Of a DNA stretch of 64,000 bases, positions 25,294 to 35,499 are shown piece by piece. The position numbers were made by a program, and so were the translations under genes. This DNA is from Candidatus Hydrogenedentota bacterium (GTDB taxonomy: Bacteria; Hydrogenedentota; Hydrogenedentia; Hydrogenedentales; CAITNO01). Under the pieces are notes generated by a model. That model was not told the origin of the DNA. It did not search any database and saw only the letters and a program-made list of their open reading frames with translations. Location: assembly GCA_903893795.1 (NCBI GenBank), contig CAITNO010000016.1, positions 1 through 64,000 on the forward strand. Direction: 5' to 3'. Numbering within the stretch: position 1 is the first letter of the stretch; each line of letters opens with the position of its first letter.

Positions 25294-26232
25294 TCAGTTT
25301 ACTGGCGTGACCCGGACCACGGTGAAATAGCCGTTGTGGTCGCTCAGTTCGAAGGGTTTGCCGTCTTTCTGGATGATGGCGGGGATCTCGCGCGATTCAA
25401 GCACTTCAAACTGGTAATGGGGGTCGCGGGCGGCGTAGATGTGGTCCAGGGAGGTGTCCATGGTCAGCATCCTTGCCAGGTCTGCCCCCTGCACGAGGGT
25501 GATGTGTTCCGGTGTGGTGGGGCGGCAGTTCAAATCTCCTGCCATGAAGGCCGGGATGGTACCGCAGCGGGCGCTGTTGATGAAATCGGCGGCTTCGGCC
25601 ATTTCCTTCTTGCGTACGTCTTTGTAGGCGGCATTGCCGTAGCCTGCCTGGGCGTGGGTGTCGAAGAAATCGAAGAATCCGGCACCGCCGGGCAGTTCGA
25701 TGCGGGCCAGACCGATGCCCTTGCCGGCCAAACCGTCACCTTCCCAGAACTTGTATGCGGGGGCGATGGCCTGGTAGCGGTGAAACCACAGTTCCTTGAT
25801 CGGGAAGGCGCTGCTGATAAACACGCCACTGCCAATGTAGCCGCTGGGGTAGTACTGGTTGTACTGGAGGCGGGTGTGCTTCTTCAGCTCGCTGATGAGC
25901 AGTTCCCGGTCGGCGGGCACGAATACTTCCTGGAAACCGACGATGTCGGGGTCGAGCGGTCCGAGATATTCGGCAATGGCGCGCATGCGCGCGGGGCGGT
26001 TGGTGCCCACGATCCAGGTGGCCTGGATGTTGAAGGTGACCATTTTGAGCGTGACCGGGGCGGTCAGGCGCGGGGGAGGATTCTTGCGGAGCGGGCTTTC
26101 GGTGAAATTGGTCCCCACGCCGACATAGCCGTTGTGGGTGACGGCCCAACCCACATAGCCGAGGGCCAATACAACCAAGACAAGCAACACAAACCCTGCG
26201 GTTCCCGCCACACGCAACATCACGGTCCTCAT
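25294..26232 (-). CDS. Membrane-anchored endonuclease/exonuclease/phosphatase (EEP) family protein
   Basis: The 312-residue protein has one N-terminal membrane segment (VAGTAGFVLLVLVVLALGYVGWAV) and then an EEP fold (PF03372). Catalytic landmarks are MVTFNIQATW (Asn), VGFQEVFVPADR (Glu), ACGTIPAFMAGDLNCRP (Asp/Asn) and the C-terminal LSDHNGYFTVV (Asp-His). It is likely exported or anchored facing the periplasm. Sphingomyelinase-like, inositol-phosphatase-like and DNase-like functions all share this fold, so the substrate is open. GGGAGA precedes the ATG. Confidence 0.85.
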   Translation of the reverse strand: MRTVMLRVAGTAGFVLLVLVVLALGYVGWAVTHNGYVGVGTNFTESPLRKNPPPRLTAPVTLKMVTFNIQATWIVGTNRPARMRAIAEYLGPLDPDIVGFQEVFVPADRELLISELKKHTRLQYNQYYPSGYIGSGVFISSAFPIKELWFHRYQAIAPAYKFWEGDGLAGKGIGLARIELPGGAGFFDFFDTHAQAGYGNAAYKDVRKKEMAEAADFINSARCGTIPAFMAGDLNCRPTTPEHITLVQGADLARMLTMDTSLDHIYAARDPHYQFEVLESREIPAIIQKDGKPFELSDHNGYFTVVRVTPVN

Positions 26233-26305
26233 GGCTCAGCATCTCCCTGGATGGTGTTCCTCACAAGAGATTGGACCACTTTGGCGGGGGGCGGGTTTCC
26301 GGCAA

Positions 26306-27220
26306 TCAGCAGGGCACGCCGTCGCGCATCCGCAATTCGACGTCGCGCAGCAAATCCAGGGCCAGCAGGCAGTTGTCCTCGTCATTCTCGTTGCGGTAGG
26401 CCCGGACCAGATTGCCCAGAATGCGGGCGACAATCGTGGCCGCGTCCACCTCGAAGGAAAGCACGGCCTCGGCGGCTTCGCGCGAGGTGCCCTGCATGCT
26501 CAGGAAGGTTTCGGCGTCGGTAACGGCCCCTTCATTGGCGGGATCGACGATAAAGAGGCCGGCCTCGTCCCGGTAGCGGGCGAGGAAATGGCGGGGCCAG
26601 TTGCAGGCATGAATTTCCAGGCCGGTCCGTGCCCCCACGAGCAGGTAGATGCAGACCAGGCTGACGGGCAGGCCCCGTCCCGTATCAATTACCTGGGCGA
26701 GATTGCTGTGGCCGGAGTGGTGGGGTTCCTGTCCGACGCCCTGGAGGCCTTTTTCCTGGAAAAGGAAACGGGCCAGGTCCTCGGGCGATTTCAGGCCCTC
26801 CCGCGCGAGGTATGCTTCGGCCAGCCGGTTCAGCGAATCGCGGAGTGCAGGCCGCCAGCGGGGGCCGTTCTGAAACTCGGCCAGCAGCGACAATGCCCGT
26901 TCGAGGCTGGCATGGTCATCGGCGATGTTCATCCAGTGCGGCCAGGCGAGATGGAGCCTGCGGCGGTACTGCGGCGCGGTGAGCCGTCCGAGCACTTCCC
27001 AACCGGCCTCATCGGGCTGGACCGCCAAGCGGCGCAATTCCTCTCCCAGCCCCGTGCCATAGTCGGCAAACTCGGCGGCAAGCGCGTTGCGCACCACCGG
27101 TGAGTCGTCTTCCAGCAGGCGAATCAACGCCGCCAATTTCCCGGTCTGTATCCCAGCTTCCAAGCATGCGTGGCTTTGGTCAAACATCCTGCACACTACT
27201 TTCTCGCTTGCGCGCACCAT
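26306..27220 (-). CDS. SirB1-family transglutaminase-like protein
   Basis: The 304-residue protein has a charged helical N-terminal half and a Transglut_core2 (PF13369) domain from about residue 120: FLFQEKGLQGVGQEPHHSGHSNLAQVIDTGRGLPVSLVCIYLLVGARTGLEI and the later WPRHFLARY. The usual catalytic Cys is not in the expected S-L-x-x position (SLVCIYL has a Cys three residues later), while the His in PRHFL is kept. SirB1 homologues of this type have no firm biochemical role. Two ATG starts (27220, 27187) are possible; neither has a strong ribosome site. Confidence 0.78.
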   Translation of the reverse strand: MVRASEKVVCRMFDQSHACLEAGIQTGKLAALIRLLEDDSPVVRNALAAEFADYGTGLGEELRRLAVQPDEAGWEVLGRLTAPQYRRRLHLAWPHWMNIADDHASLERALSLLAEFQNGPRWRPALRDSLNRLAEAYLAREGLKSPEDLARFLFQEKGLQGVGQEPHHSGHSNLAQVIDTGRGLPVSLVCIYLLVGARTGLEIHACNWPRHFLARYRDEAGLFIVDPANEGAVTDAETFLSMQGTSREAAEAVLSFEVDAATIVARILGNLVRAYRNENDEDNCLLALDLLRDVELRMRDGVPC

Positions 27221-27389
27221 CTCTATCCATTATTAACGAGCGGGCGGCAGCGCCTATTCATATCTGCCCACTATACCCGCCAACGGTCTTTCTGTTCCCC
27301 AGGGCAGGGGTGTCAGGGGGAAAAACGACCAAATGGTGGGTTTTTGGGGTGATCAGGGGGGCAAGGATGATTCTGCCCGGCCATTTTGT

Positions 27390-27418
27390 TTCACGAAGAC
27401 CCCCCAGAGAGGTATGAT
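27390..27418 (+). promoter_or_regulatory. Possible promoter of glgP
   Basis: TTCACG (27390-27395) and TATGAT (27413-27418) lie 17 bases apart, each 4-5 of 6 to consensus, about 80 bases before the glgP start. Confidence 0.35.
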
Positions 27419-27497
27419 CAGGCCCGTGGGCTGTGCGGCCCACTGTGAAACTGCATTTGATAGCCGTCGCGCCCCGCGGCGCGCGAGGAGATAGACT

Positions 27498-30056
27498 ATG
27501 GCGCACGTGACAAAATTCACGGTGGTCCCCAAATTGCCGACGCGGCTGGCGCGGCTGATGGACATTGCAAACAATGTATGGTGGTCCTGGAATCCGGAAG
27601 CGATCGACCTGTTCTTCCGCATGGACCGTGACCTTTGGGTGGCTACCGACCAGAATCCGCGGCGACTGCTCGGCGAGATTGGCCAGGCCCGCCTGGCCGA
27701 ACTGGAGCAGAGCGGCAGTTTCATGGCCCATCTGGACCGGGTGGCGACGCAGTTGGAGGCATACATGCGGGGCGGCGACTGGCACGGCCGCCATCCGCAG
27801 GCGCCCAAGGAACTGCTGGTGGCCTATTTCTCCGCCGAATTCGGTCTTCAGGAGTCCATTTCCATCTATTCGGGCGGCCTCGGCCTGCTTGCGGGCGACC
27901 ATCTCAAGGCCGCCAGCGATTTGGGCCTGCCGCTGGTGGGCGTGGGGCTGCTGTACCGGGAAGGCTATTTCCGCCAGTACCTCAACGCCGACGGCTGGCA
28001 GCAGGAACTGTATCCGCGCAACGACTTTCACAACATGCCCATTGAGCAGGTGCGCGGCGAAGATGGCGGGCAGGTCGAAATCGAAGTGCCCTTCCCCGGA
28101 CGGATGGTGAAGGCCTGGTTGTGGAAATGCCAGGTGGGGCGCGTGCCGCTTTATCTGCTCGACTGCGATCATGAGGCCAATTCCCAGGCGGACCGCACCA
28201 TTACCAGCCAGTTGTACGGCGGCGACCGGGAAACGCGCATCAAGCAGGAAATCATGCTCGGCATGGGCGGGGTGCAGGCCTTGCGCACCGTGGGTCTCCA
28301 CCCGACCGTGTTCCACATCAACGAAGGGCACGCCGCGTTCATGACGCTCCAGCGCATCAAAGACCTGATGCAGCGCGACAGCATCACCTTTACCCAGGCG
28401 CTCGAGGTGGTCAAGGTTAGCAGCTTGTTCACCACCCACACCCCCGTGCCGGCGGGCAACGACATGTTCGACCCGTCGTTGATCGCGGCCTACTTCAACG
28501 AGTTCTGCCACCAGATAAACGTGCCGCTCAACGACCTGCTCGCCCTGGGCCGCCAGAATCCCGGCGACGGCCGCGAGCCCTTCTGCATGACCGTGCTCGC
28601 GCTCAAGCTGTCCGCCGCGTCCAACGGTGTCAGCGAGCTGCACGGGCAGGTGGCCCGGAACATGTGGCAGCAGGTGTGGAAGGGCGTGCCCGAGGACGAG
28701 GTGCCCATTTCCCACGTCACCAACGGCGTGCACACGCGGTCATGGATATCGCGCGACCTGGCCACGCTGTATGACCGCTACATCGGCCCCGACTGGGTCA
28801 ATTCGCCCCACGACAATTCCATCTGGCAGCGCATCGACGCCGTGCCGGACACCGAATTGTGGCGCACCCATGAGCGCAGGCGCGAACGCCTGGTCAGCTT
28901 TGCGCGCCGCCGCATGCAGCGCCAGCTCATCAACCGCGGCGCATCGCTGTCCGAACAGCGGCGCGCCAGCGAACTGCTAGACAGCGAGACCCTGACCATC
29001 GGGTTCGCCCGGCGTTTTGCCACGTACAAGCGCGGCACGCTGATTCTGAAAAACATAGACCGGCTCAAGAAGATCCTGCTTGATCCGGAGCGACCGGTGC
29101 AGTTGATCATCGCCGGCAAGGCCCATCCCCAGGACAGCCAGTCCAAAGAGCTTATCCGCCAGATAGCGCATTTTGCCGGCGACCCGGAAATGCGCAACCA
29201 CATCATCTTTTTGGAAGACTATGACATCAACGTGGCCCGCTACATGCTCCAGGGCGTGGACTGCTGGCTCAACACGCCGCGCAGGCCCATGGAGGCCAGC
29301 GGCACCAGCGGCATGAAGGCCGCGGCCAACGGCGCGCTCAACATCAGCATTCCCGACGGCTGGTGGTGCGAGGCCGAAGGGCTGGGTGAGAACGGCTGGA
29401 GCATCGGCAAGGGCGAGATGTACGACACGACCGAAGAGCAGGACATGGTCGAAAGCGCCGCGCTTTACGAGATCCTCGAAAACGAGGTGGTGCCCATGTT
29501 CTACAACCGCGGCCGCGACGGACTGCCCCGCGAATGGATTGGGCGCGTCAAGACAGCCATCCGCACCATCTGCCCGGTGTTCAACACCTACCGCATGGTC
29601 GAACAGTACGCGACCCAGTGCTACATCCCCTGCTGCAGGCGCCGACAAGCCCTGTTTGTGGACGAGCGCGCGCCGGTCTACCGCCTGGCCGACTGGAAAA
29701 CCCACGTGCGCCAGGCCTGGGGCGGCGTGTCCGTCACCCATGTCGAGTCCGGCCCCACCGAGGGGCTCGTGTGGGGGACCAGCCTGCACGTGTCCGCCGA
29801 GGTGCAATTGGGCGAACTGCGTCCGGGCGATGTGCGCATCGAGGTGTTTTACGGCGCGTCCGACGCCAAGGGCCAGCTTCCCAGCGGCCACCGCGAGGTG
29901 ATGGACTGCACGAAGAATCTCGAAAACGGACTCTACCGTTTCGAGGGCGCCGTGCCCTGCCATCAGACCGGACAGCTTGGCTTCACCGTCCGCATCATGC
30001 CGCACCACATGGACCTGTTCAACGAACACGAGATGGGACTGATCCTCTGGGCGTGA
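27498..30056 (+). CDS. glgP: Alpha-glucan (glycogen) phosphorylase, GT35
   Basis: The 852-residue protein is an alpha-glucan phosphorylase of the shorter, archaeal/Thermotoga-like AgpA class with a DUF3417 N-terminal region (NVWWSWNPEAIDLF near residue 16). Core motifs include SAEFGLQESISIYSGGLGLLAGDHLK, FHINEGHAAFM, FTTHTPVPAGNDMF and NGVHTRSWIS. The PLP lysine lies in EASGTSGMKAAANGALN near residue 605. It releases glucose 1-phosphate from glycogen or maltodextrin in the cytoplasm. GAGGAGATAGACT gives a strong ribosome site. It is monocistronic. Confidence 0.93.
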   Translation: MAHVTKFTVVPKLPTRLARLMDIANNVWWSWNPEAIDLFFRMDRDLWVATDQNPRRLLGEIGQARLAELEQSGSFMAHLDRVATQLEAYMRGGDWHGRHPQAPKELLVAYFSAEFGLQESISIYSGGLGLLAGDHLKAASDLGLPLVGVGLLYREGYFRQYLNADGWQQELYPRNDFHNMPIEQVRGEDGGQVEIEVPFPGRMVKAWLWKCQVGRVPLYLLDCDHEANSQADRTITSQLYGGDRETRIKQEIMLGMGGVQALRTVGLHPTVFHINEGHAAFMTLQRIKDLMQRDSITFTQALEVVKVSSLFTTHTPVPAGNDMFDPSLIAAYFNEFCHQINVPLNDLLALGRQNPGDGREPFCMTVLALKLSAASNGVSELHGQVARNMWQQVWKGVPEDEVPISHVTNGVHTRSWISRDLATLYDRYIGPDWVNSPHDNSIWQRIDAVPDTELWRTHERRRERLVSFARRRMQRQLINRGASLSEQRRASELLDSETLTIGFARRFATYKRGTLILKNIDRLKKILLDPERPVQLIIAGKAHPQDSQSKELIRQIAHFAGDPEMRNHIIFLEDYDINVARYMLQGVDCWLNTPRRPMEASGTSGMKAAANGALNISIPDGWWCEAEGLGENGWSIGKGEMYDTTEEQDMVESAALYEILENEVVPMFYNRGRDGLPREWIGRVKTAIRTICPVFNTYRMVEQYATQCYIPCCRRRQALFVDERAPVYRLADWKTHVRQAWGGVSVTHVESGPTEGLVWGTSLHVSAEVQLGELRPGDVRIEVFYGASDAKGQLPSGHREVMDCTKNLENGLYRFEGAVPCHQTGQLGFTVRIMPHHMDLFNEHEMGLILWA

Positions 30057-30390
30057 TACCGGGAGAATGCGGGAAGGAGGAAGGTTGAAGGCCAAAGGGT
30101 GAAGTGTGAAGCGAAGACCGAAGATAGAACAGGTGCTGGCTCGCGCTCAGGATGGGGCGGGAATTGAAGGCAGACGCCTTGCGGGGCGATTCTCGCAGAG
30201 AACGGGCTGTACGATTCCTGGCCCCGGAAGGGCCGAACAATAGTAGCCCCGGGTGACCGTAGGGAACCCGGGGTAAGAGCGTGTCGCGGTGCCGTCCCCG
30301 CAAGGAGGCGAACAATGGATGCGGGAGACAGCGCCATTGTTCCCCCAGAAAAGTGCAAGAATGCACCACTCTGTGGAAGTATAGTATTCC
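30057..30390. other. Gap between glgP and the helicase fusion gene
   Basis: No gene supported. A TATAGT sits 5-11 bases before the ATG at 30391 without a matching upstream hexamer, and there is no strong ribosome site, so expression signals of the next gene are unclear. Confidence 0.4.
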
Positions 30391-33300
30391 ATGGAAGCCG
30401 ATTTTGCCATACGATGCGTTGCCATCGACCTTGAAGTGCGGCGGGGTGACGGGCGCATTCACAAAATCGCGGCCATTCGGGGAGATGTGTGCGACAAGTG
30501 GGACGTTGCTTCGGGCCGACGATTGGATGCCGCGCTTGCGCAGTTGGACCGTTTCTCCGTGGGTGCGGAGTTTGTAATCGGTCACAACCTGATTGAATTT
30601 GACCTGAAACACCTCCGTGCGGCCAATCCCAAGCTCGGACTGCTCCAGTTGCCGCCCTTGGACACGCTGCGATTGAGTCCACTGGCTTTTCCGCGCCATC
30701 CCTACCATCATCTCATCAAGCACTATCAGGACGCGGGTCTGATTCGCAGCAAGACGAACGACCCTGAACTGGACACCCGTATTTGCCTGCAACTGCTCAG
30801 AGATGAGCAGGCCGAATTCGTCAAGATGCGGGACAGCGCCCCCGCGTTGCTTGCCGCATGGCATTATCTCTGCTCGGCCACAAGTGAAGACGTCGCCTTT
30901 GACCATTTCTTTGCCGCCCTGCGGGGGCAGCCGCGGCCGCATCGGGGAGACGCGCTGGAAGCCATGGAGCGGTCCATGCGGGACTTGGCCTGCCCGACCG
31001 CCATTGGTGAAAGCCTTGCGGAGGAGGCCAGCCACGCATGGCCGTTGGCCTATGCGCTTGCCTGGCTGTCCGTGGCGGGGTCAAATTCAGTGATGCCGCC
31101 CTGGGTGCGGCATCAGTACCCCGGCGCCGCAGACGTGGTGCGCCGCCTGCGGGACACCCGCTGCACGGAAGAGGCGTGTCCGTGGTGCCGGGTGCACCAC
31201 AACCCGCAGGCCGTCCTCCAGAAATGGTTCCACTATCCTTCGTTCCGGCCGGAGCCTGCCTGCGAGTATGGCCGCTCCATGCAGGAGGCCATTGCAGAGG
31301 CGGCCATGCGCCGGGAGCATGTGCTCGGCATTCTGCCCACCGGGACGGGAAAATCCATCTGTTATCAGGTGCCTGCGCTGTCCAGATATGAAAACACGGG
31401 CGCGCTGACCGTGGTGATTTCCCCCCTGCAGGCGCTCATGGCCGACCAGGTGGCCGGGCTGGAGGCCCGCGGCATCGCTTCCTGTGCCGCGCTGAACGGC
31501 CTCTTGTCCATGCCCGAGCGCCATGAGGTGCTGCAAAAGGTGCGACTGGGCGACATTGCCATGCTCATTGTCTCGCCGGAGCAACTGCGCAATCCGGGAT
31601 TCCGCAAGGCCGTAAAACAGCGCGAAATCGGCGCGTGGGTGCTGGATGAGGCGCACTGCCTCTCCAAATGGGGCCAGGACTTCCGAACGGACTACCGCTA
31701 TGTGGGCCGTTTCATCCGCGAATCGGCAGGGGACAACCCGCCGCCGCCCGTCTTGTGCCTTACGGCGACCGCCAAGCCGGATGTGGTGAAGGATATACGC
31801 GATTACTTCAAGAGTCGGCTGAACGTTGAATTGACAGTCTATAATGGCGGCGCCAATCGCTCCAATCTCTCTTTTGAGGTGATGGTGACGAACGAAGCGC
31901 ACAAACTGACCGACATCCATAGCCTTCTGGTTGAGGGCCTGCCGGAAACTGGCGGAGCCATTGTGTATTGCGCCACGCGGGCGCAGACGGAATCCGTGGC
32001 TCGGTTTCTCTCTCAGCATGGATTGGAGGCGGCGCACTTTCATGCGGGATTGCAGTCGGAAAGCAAGAAGGCGACGCAACGGGAATTCATTGAAGGCAGT
32101 TTGCGCGTGATCGTCGCCACCAACGCCTTTGGCATGGGCATAGACAAGCCTGACGTCAGGCTCGTCATACATGCGGACATTCCCGGTTCCCTGGAAAACT
32201 ATGTTCAGGAGGCGGGCCGGGCAGGCCGTGACGGCGAAACCGCGCGATGTGTCCTCCTATACTGCAAGGAAGACGTGGAGCAACAGTTCCGACTTTCCAG
32301 TTCCTCAAGAATTGCCCGCCACGAGATTCAGAGGATACTGCGTACTTTGCGGCGCATGGCCAGAAGCTGGCGTGACGTTGACGGAAACGCCGAATTTGAA
32401 GCCACCCCCGGCGAGATTCTGTCAGCGGATGAATCGTCAGAGAAGTCATCGGACCGGGACCGGAACAACACACGAGTGCGCACCGCCCTTGCCTGGCTCG
32501 AAGAGGCCCAGTTGGCATTTAGGGAGGAAAACAATTACCAGGTATTTCCCTCATCGCTGCGCATAACCAGTGCTGCGGAGGCGGCTGGGAAGCTTCAGTC
32601 CGTTGAGATGCCCTATCGGGAGAAGCTCAGCGCCATTGTGGGCGTGATATTGTGCGCCAGCAGTACGGATGCAGTCACTACCGATGACCTGATGGGAGTC
32701 GCCGGTTTGAATTCGGAGGGAATTAAAAAGGCGCTCCACGACCTTGAGCGGTTGGGAATCATCAATGATGACACGCGACTTACAGCTCACGTGTATAAAG
32801 GCGTTGAGAAATCGTCAACGTCGTGCCTTGAAAAGGCGATGCAGACCGAGAAGGCGCTAATTGGCCTGATGCGTGAACTGGCGCCAGACATGGAAAAGGG
32901 GGAGACCCATCAGCTTCCATTGCGCCAAGTATCGCAGCATCTTCAGGAAGAGGGCCATGCGGGGGCGCATCCGGACAAGATTTACCGCATATTGCAAAGT
33001 GTCGCGGCTGACGGACGGGATGAAGAGGGAGGTGTAGGAAGTGTTCAGCTTCGCAAACTGGATGCAGAATTCGTGCTTGTCACGCTGCGGCGCGAATGGG
33101 ACGCTTTGCAAACAACGGCTTTGCTGCGGCGCACCGCCTCGGCCTGTCTGCTGGCGCATCTGTTGGAGAGGCTTTCGCCGGGCAAGTGCGGTACTGAACT
33201 CGTTGTGGAGACTACACTGGGCGCGCTGCATGCGGCCATTGAGGGCGACTTGGAACTCAAGGGGCTGGGCGTCAGAAAACCGGAGGTGCTCATCGAAAGG

Positions 33301-35499
33301 GGCCTGCTGTGGCTTCATGAGCAGGAAGTCATACATCTGGGCAAAGGCATGGTCATTTTCAAGCCGTCCATGACCATACGTGTGCCCAAGGGTTCCGAAT
33401 CGTTTACGCAGGACGACTACAAAGAACTGGCCGACCACTACCGGGAGCAGGCCATTCAGATCTTCGTCATGCAGGAGTATGCCAGGCTTGGACTTCAGCA
33501 AATCCGTGATGCCGCCGCTTTGGTTCAGGATTACTTCCAGAGCCACCGCGATGATTTCATAGGCCACTGGTTTCGCGGGCGGGAGGAAGAACTGGGGCGA
33601 CAAACGACAACAGAATCGTGGGCGGCCATCGTGGAGGCGCTCAACAGAACCCAGCGGCACATTGTGACGGATAACCGCGAAAAAACGAATGTCCTGATTC
33701 TTGCGGGACCCGGTTCGGGAAAGACGCGGGTGCTCGTGCATCGAATTGCCTATTTGGTGAGGGCGCGACGCGAGAGTCCCGGCGGCATACTCGCCCTTGC
33801 CTACAACCGCCATGCCGCCGTGCAAATTCGGCAACGGCTGCATGCGCTTATCGGCGACGATGCGAAACGGGTGACCGTGCTCACCTGCCACGGGCTGGCC
33901 ATGCGCCTCACAGGGACCAGTTTCCAGGGCAGGACAACGCCCTCGTACGAGCAGTTTGCCTCGGTAATGCGCGACGCGGTGATGCTGTTAAAGGGCGAGG
34001 GAATGCTGCCGGAGGAGGCGGACGGGCAGCGCGACCGCCTGCTGTCCGGGTTTCGCTGGATTCTGGTGGACGAATACCAGGATGTGGCGGAGGAGCAGTA
34101 TGAACTCATCTCGGCCCTGGCGGGCCGCACACTGACCGATGCGGAACACAAGTTGTCGTTGTTTGCCGTCGGCGACGACGACCAGAACATTTACGCCTTT
34201 TCGGGCGCATCGATAGCGTTCATACGCCGGTTTCAGGAGGACTATGCCGCGAAGCCTTCTTATCTCATCGAAAACTACCGTTCCTCTGGCCACATCATTG
34301 CCGCCGCGAACGCGGTGATCGCCTCCGCCCGCGAGAGAATGAAGCTGGGGCACGACATCTCCGTTGATGAAGACCGCAAGACGCTCCCGCCGGGCGGGCG
34401 ATGGGAGGCCTTGGACCCTCTTGCCCGGGGGCGCGTGCAGATTCTGGCCGTGGGCAATTCTTTCGAATCCCAGGCCTGTGCGGTCATGGAGGAGCTTCAA
34501 CGGCTCTCTTCCCTTGACCCGAAGTGGGATTGGTGCAAATGTGCCGTTATAGCCCGCGAATGGCGCATGCTGGACCCCGTGCGCGCCTGGTGTGAAATCA
34601 AGGGCGTTCCGGTCCAAATGGCCAATGAACCGGCGTCGTCCTTCTGGTTTCTTCGTGAGACGCAGGCGTTGCTTGATTGGCTCAATGCCCGGAAGGACGG
34701 TGCCCTCAAGATGAAGGAGTTGCTTGGCTGGTTGGAGTCACAGGCCAGGAACGCCTGGTGGGAACTCCTGCGTGAGGCAATGTCCGAATACGCAGAGGAG
34801 TGCGGCGGAGACGCCATGGTGGCGGGCCATTTCAGAGAGTGGCTCTACGATTGGGGCTGCGAGCTGCGCCGCAGACAGCGTGGGCTACTGTTGCTCACGG
34901 CGCACCGGGCCAAAGGTTTGGAGTTCGACCAAGTGGCGGTGCTGGACGGCGGTTGGAACCGGACGAGCGCAAATGAGGATAGGGATGCCACCAGGAGGCT
35001 TTATTATGTGGCGATGGCCCGGGCCCGCGAAACCCTGGTTCTGTCCCGTCTGGATGCCGGGAACGGGCTGCTTGACGCCGTACCGGCGCATCTTTCCCAC
35101 ACCCGGGCGGCTCCTTCGGCTTCCTCTGTCCCGGCAAACGGCCTGGACTGTCAGTACCGTGTGCTGGAAATGAAGGAAGTGGACCTGGGCTATGCGGGTT
35201 GCATGCGGGAATGGGAACCCTGCCATCGCGACATACAACTCCTGCAGCCGGAAGACCCACTCACCCTGGTCAAAAAGGGGGAGAACTGGTATCTCAACAA
35301 TGCCGCCGGGAGGCGAGTGGGCCGGTTGTCAAAAGGGTTCACTCCGCCCAAAGGCATGTACTGCCGGGAGGCGCGCGTTCATGCCGTTCTTGTCTGGTCC
35401 AAGGAAGGGGATGCTTCCGAATACAATAGCAGGCTTCGTTGCGACCGTTGGGAAACCGTTCTGCCTGAACTGGTCTTTGCACCCTGTGCGGCGGAATAG
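30391..35499 (+). CDS. DnaQ-like exonuclease / RecQ helicase / UvrD-type helicase fusion, 1702 residues
   Basis: Three modules are visible. (1) Residues 1-145, DEDD exonuclease-like: AIDLEVRRG (D13, E15), GHNLIEFDLKHL (D71), and SKTNDPELDTR (last Asp). (2) Residues about 285-700, RecQ: LPTGTGKSICYQ (Walker A, ~315-325), VLDEAHCLSKWGQDFR (~417), FHAGLQSESK, NAFGMGIDKPDVR, and arginine-finger motif QEAGRAGRDGE (~606). (3) Residues about 1090-1560, UvrD/PcrA: LAGPGSGKTRVLVHRI (K~1111), LVDEYQDVAEEQYE (~1225), VGDDDQNIYAFSGA, IENYRSSGHII, LLTAHRAKGLEFD (~1500), RLYYVAMARARETL. A Cys/His group CTEEACPWCRVHH (~258-270) may bind zinc. Both ATPases look intact. Likely a DNA repair or defence machine that unwinds and degrades DNA; no partner genes adjoin it. 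Confidence 0.9.
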   Translation: MEADFAIRCVAIDLEVRRGDGRIHKIAAIRGDVCDKWDVASGRRLDAALAQLDRFSVGAEFVIGHNLIEFDLKHLRAANPKLGLLQLPPLDTLRLSPLAFPRHPYHHLIKHYQDAGLIRSKTNDPELDTRICLQLLRDEQAEFVKMRDSAPALLAAWHYLCSATSEDVAFDHFFAALRGQPRPHRGDALEAMERSMRDLACPTAIGESLAEEASHAWPLAYALAWLSVAGSNSVMPPWVRHQYPGAADVVRRLRDTRCTEEACPWCRVHHNPQAVLQKWFHYPSFRPEPACEYGRSMQEAIAEAAMRREHVLGILPTGTGKSICYQVPALSRYENTGALTVVISPLQALMADQVAGLEARGIASCAALNGLLSMPERHEVLQKVRLGDIAMLIVSPEQLRNPGFRKAVKQREIGAWVLDEAHCLSKWGQDFRTDYRYVGRFIRESAGDNPPPPVLCLTATAKPDVVKDIRDYFKSRLNVELTVYNGGANRSNLSFEVMVTNEAHKLTDIHSLLVEGLPETGGAIVYCATRAQTESVARFLSQHGLEAAHFHAGLQSESKKATQREFIEGSLRVIVATNAFGMGIDKPDVRLVIHADIPGSLENYVQEAGRAGRDGETARCVLLYCKEDVEQQFRLSSSSRIARHEIQRILRTLRRMARSWRDVDGNAEFEATPGEILSADESSEKSSDRDRNNTRVRTALAWLEEAQLAFREENNYQVFPSSLRITSAAEAAGKLQSVEMPYREKLSAIVGVILCASSTDAVTTDDLMGVAGLNSEGIKKALHDLERLGIINDDTRLTAHVYKGVEKSSTSCLEKAMQTEKALIGLMRELAPDMEKGETHQLPLRQVSQHLQEEGHAGAHPDKIYRILQSVAADGRDEEGGVGSVQLRKLDAEFVLVTLRREWDALQTTALLRRTASACLLAHLLERLSPGKCGTELVVETTLGALHAAIEGDLELKGLGVRKPEVLIERGLLWLHEQEVIHLGKGMVIFKPSMTIRVPKGSESFTQDDYKELADHYREQAIQIFVMQEYARLGLQQIRDAAALVQDYFQSHRDDFIGHWFRGREEELGRQTTTESWAAIVEALNRTQRHIVTDNREKTNVLILAGPGSGKTRVLVHRIAYLVRARRESPGGILALAYNRHAAVQIRQRLHALIGDDAKRVTVLTCHGLAMRLTGTSFQGRTTPSYEQFASVMRDAVMLLKGEGMLPEEADGQRDRLLSGFRWILVDEYQDVAEEQYELISALAGRTLTDAEHKLSLFAVGDDDQNIYAFSGASIAFIRRFQEDYAAKPSYLIENYRSSGHIIAAANAVIASARERMKLGHDISVDEDRKTLPPGGRWEALDPLARGRVQILAVGNSFESQACAVMEELQRLSSLDPKWDWCKCAVIAREWRMLDPVRAWCEIKGVPVQMANEPASSFWFLRETQALLDWLNARKDGALKMKELLGWLESQARNAWWELLREAMSEYAEECGGDAMVAGHFREWLYDWGCELRRRQRGLLLLTAHRAKGLEFDQVAVLDGGWNRTSANEDRDATRRLYYVAMARARETLVLSRLDAGNGLLDAVPAHLSHTRAAPSASSVPANGLDCQYRVLEMKEVDLGYAGCMREWEPCHRDIQLLQPEDPLTLVKKGENWYLNNAAGRRVGRLSKGFTPPKGMYCREARVHAVLVWSKEGDASEYNSRLRCDRWETVLPELVFAPCAAE

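Noticed and set aside
30391-35499. Defence-island interpretation of the helicase fusion region
   Set aside because: No methylase, toxin, restriction or integrase gene lies nearby; neighbours are metabolic and transport genes. Kept only as an open possibility.
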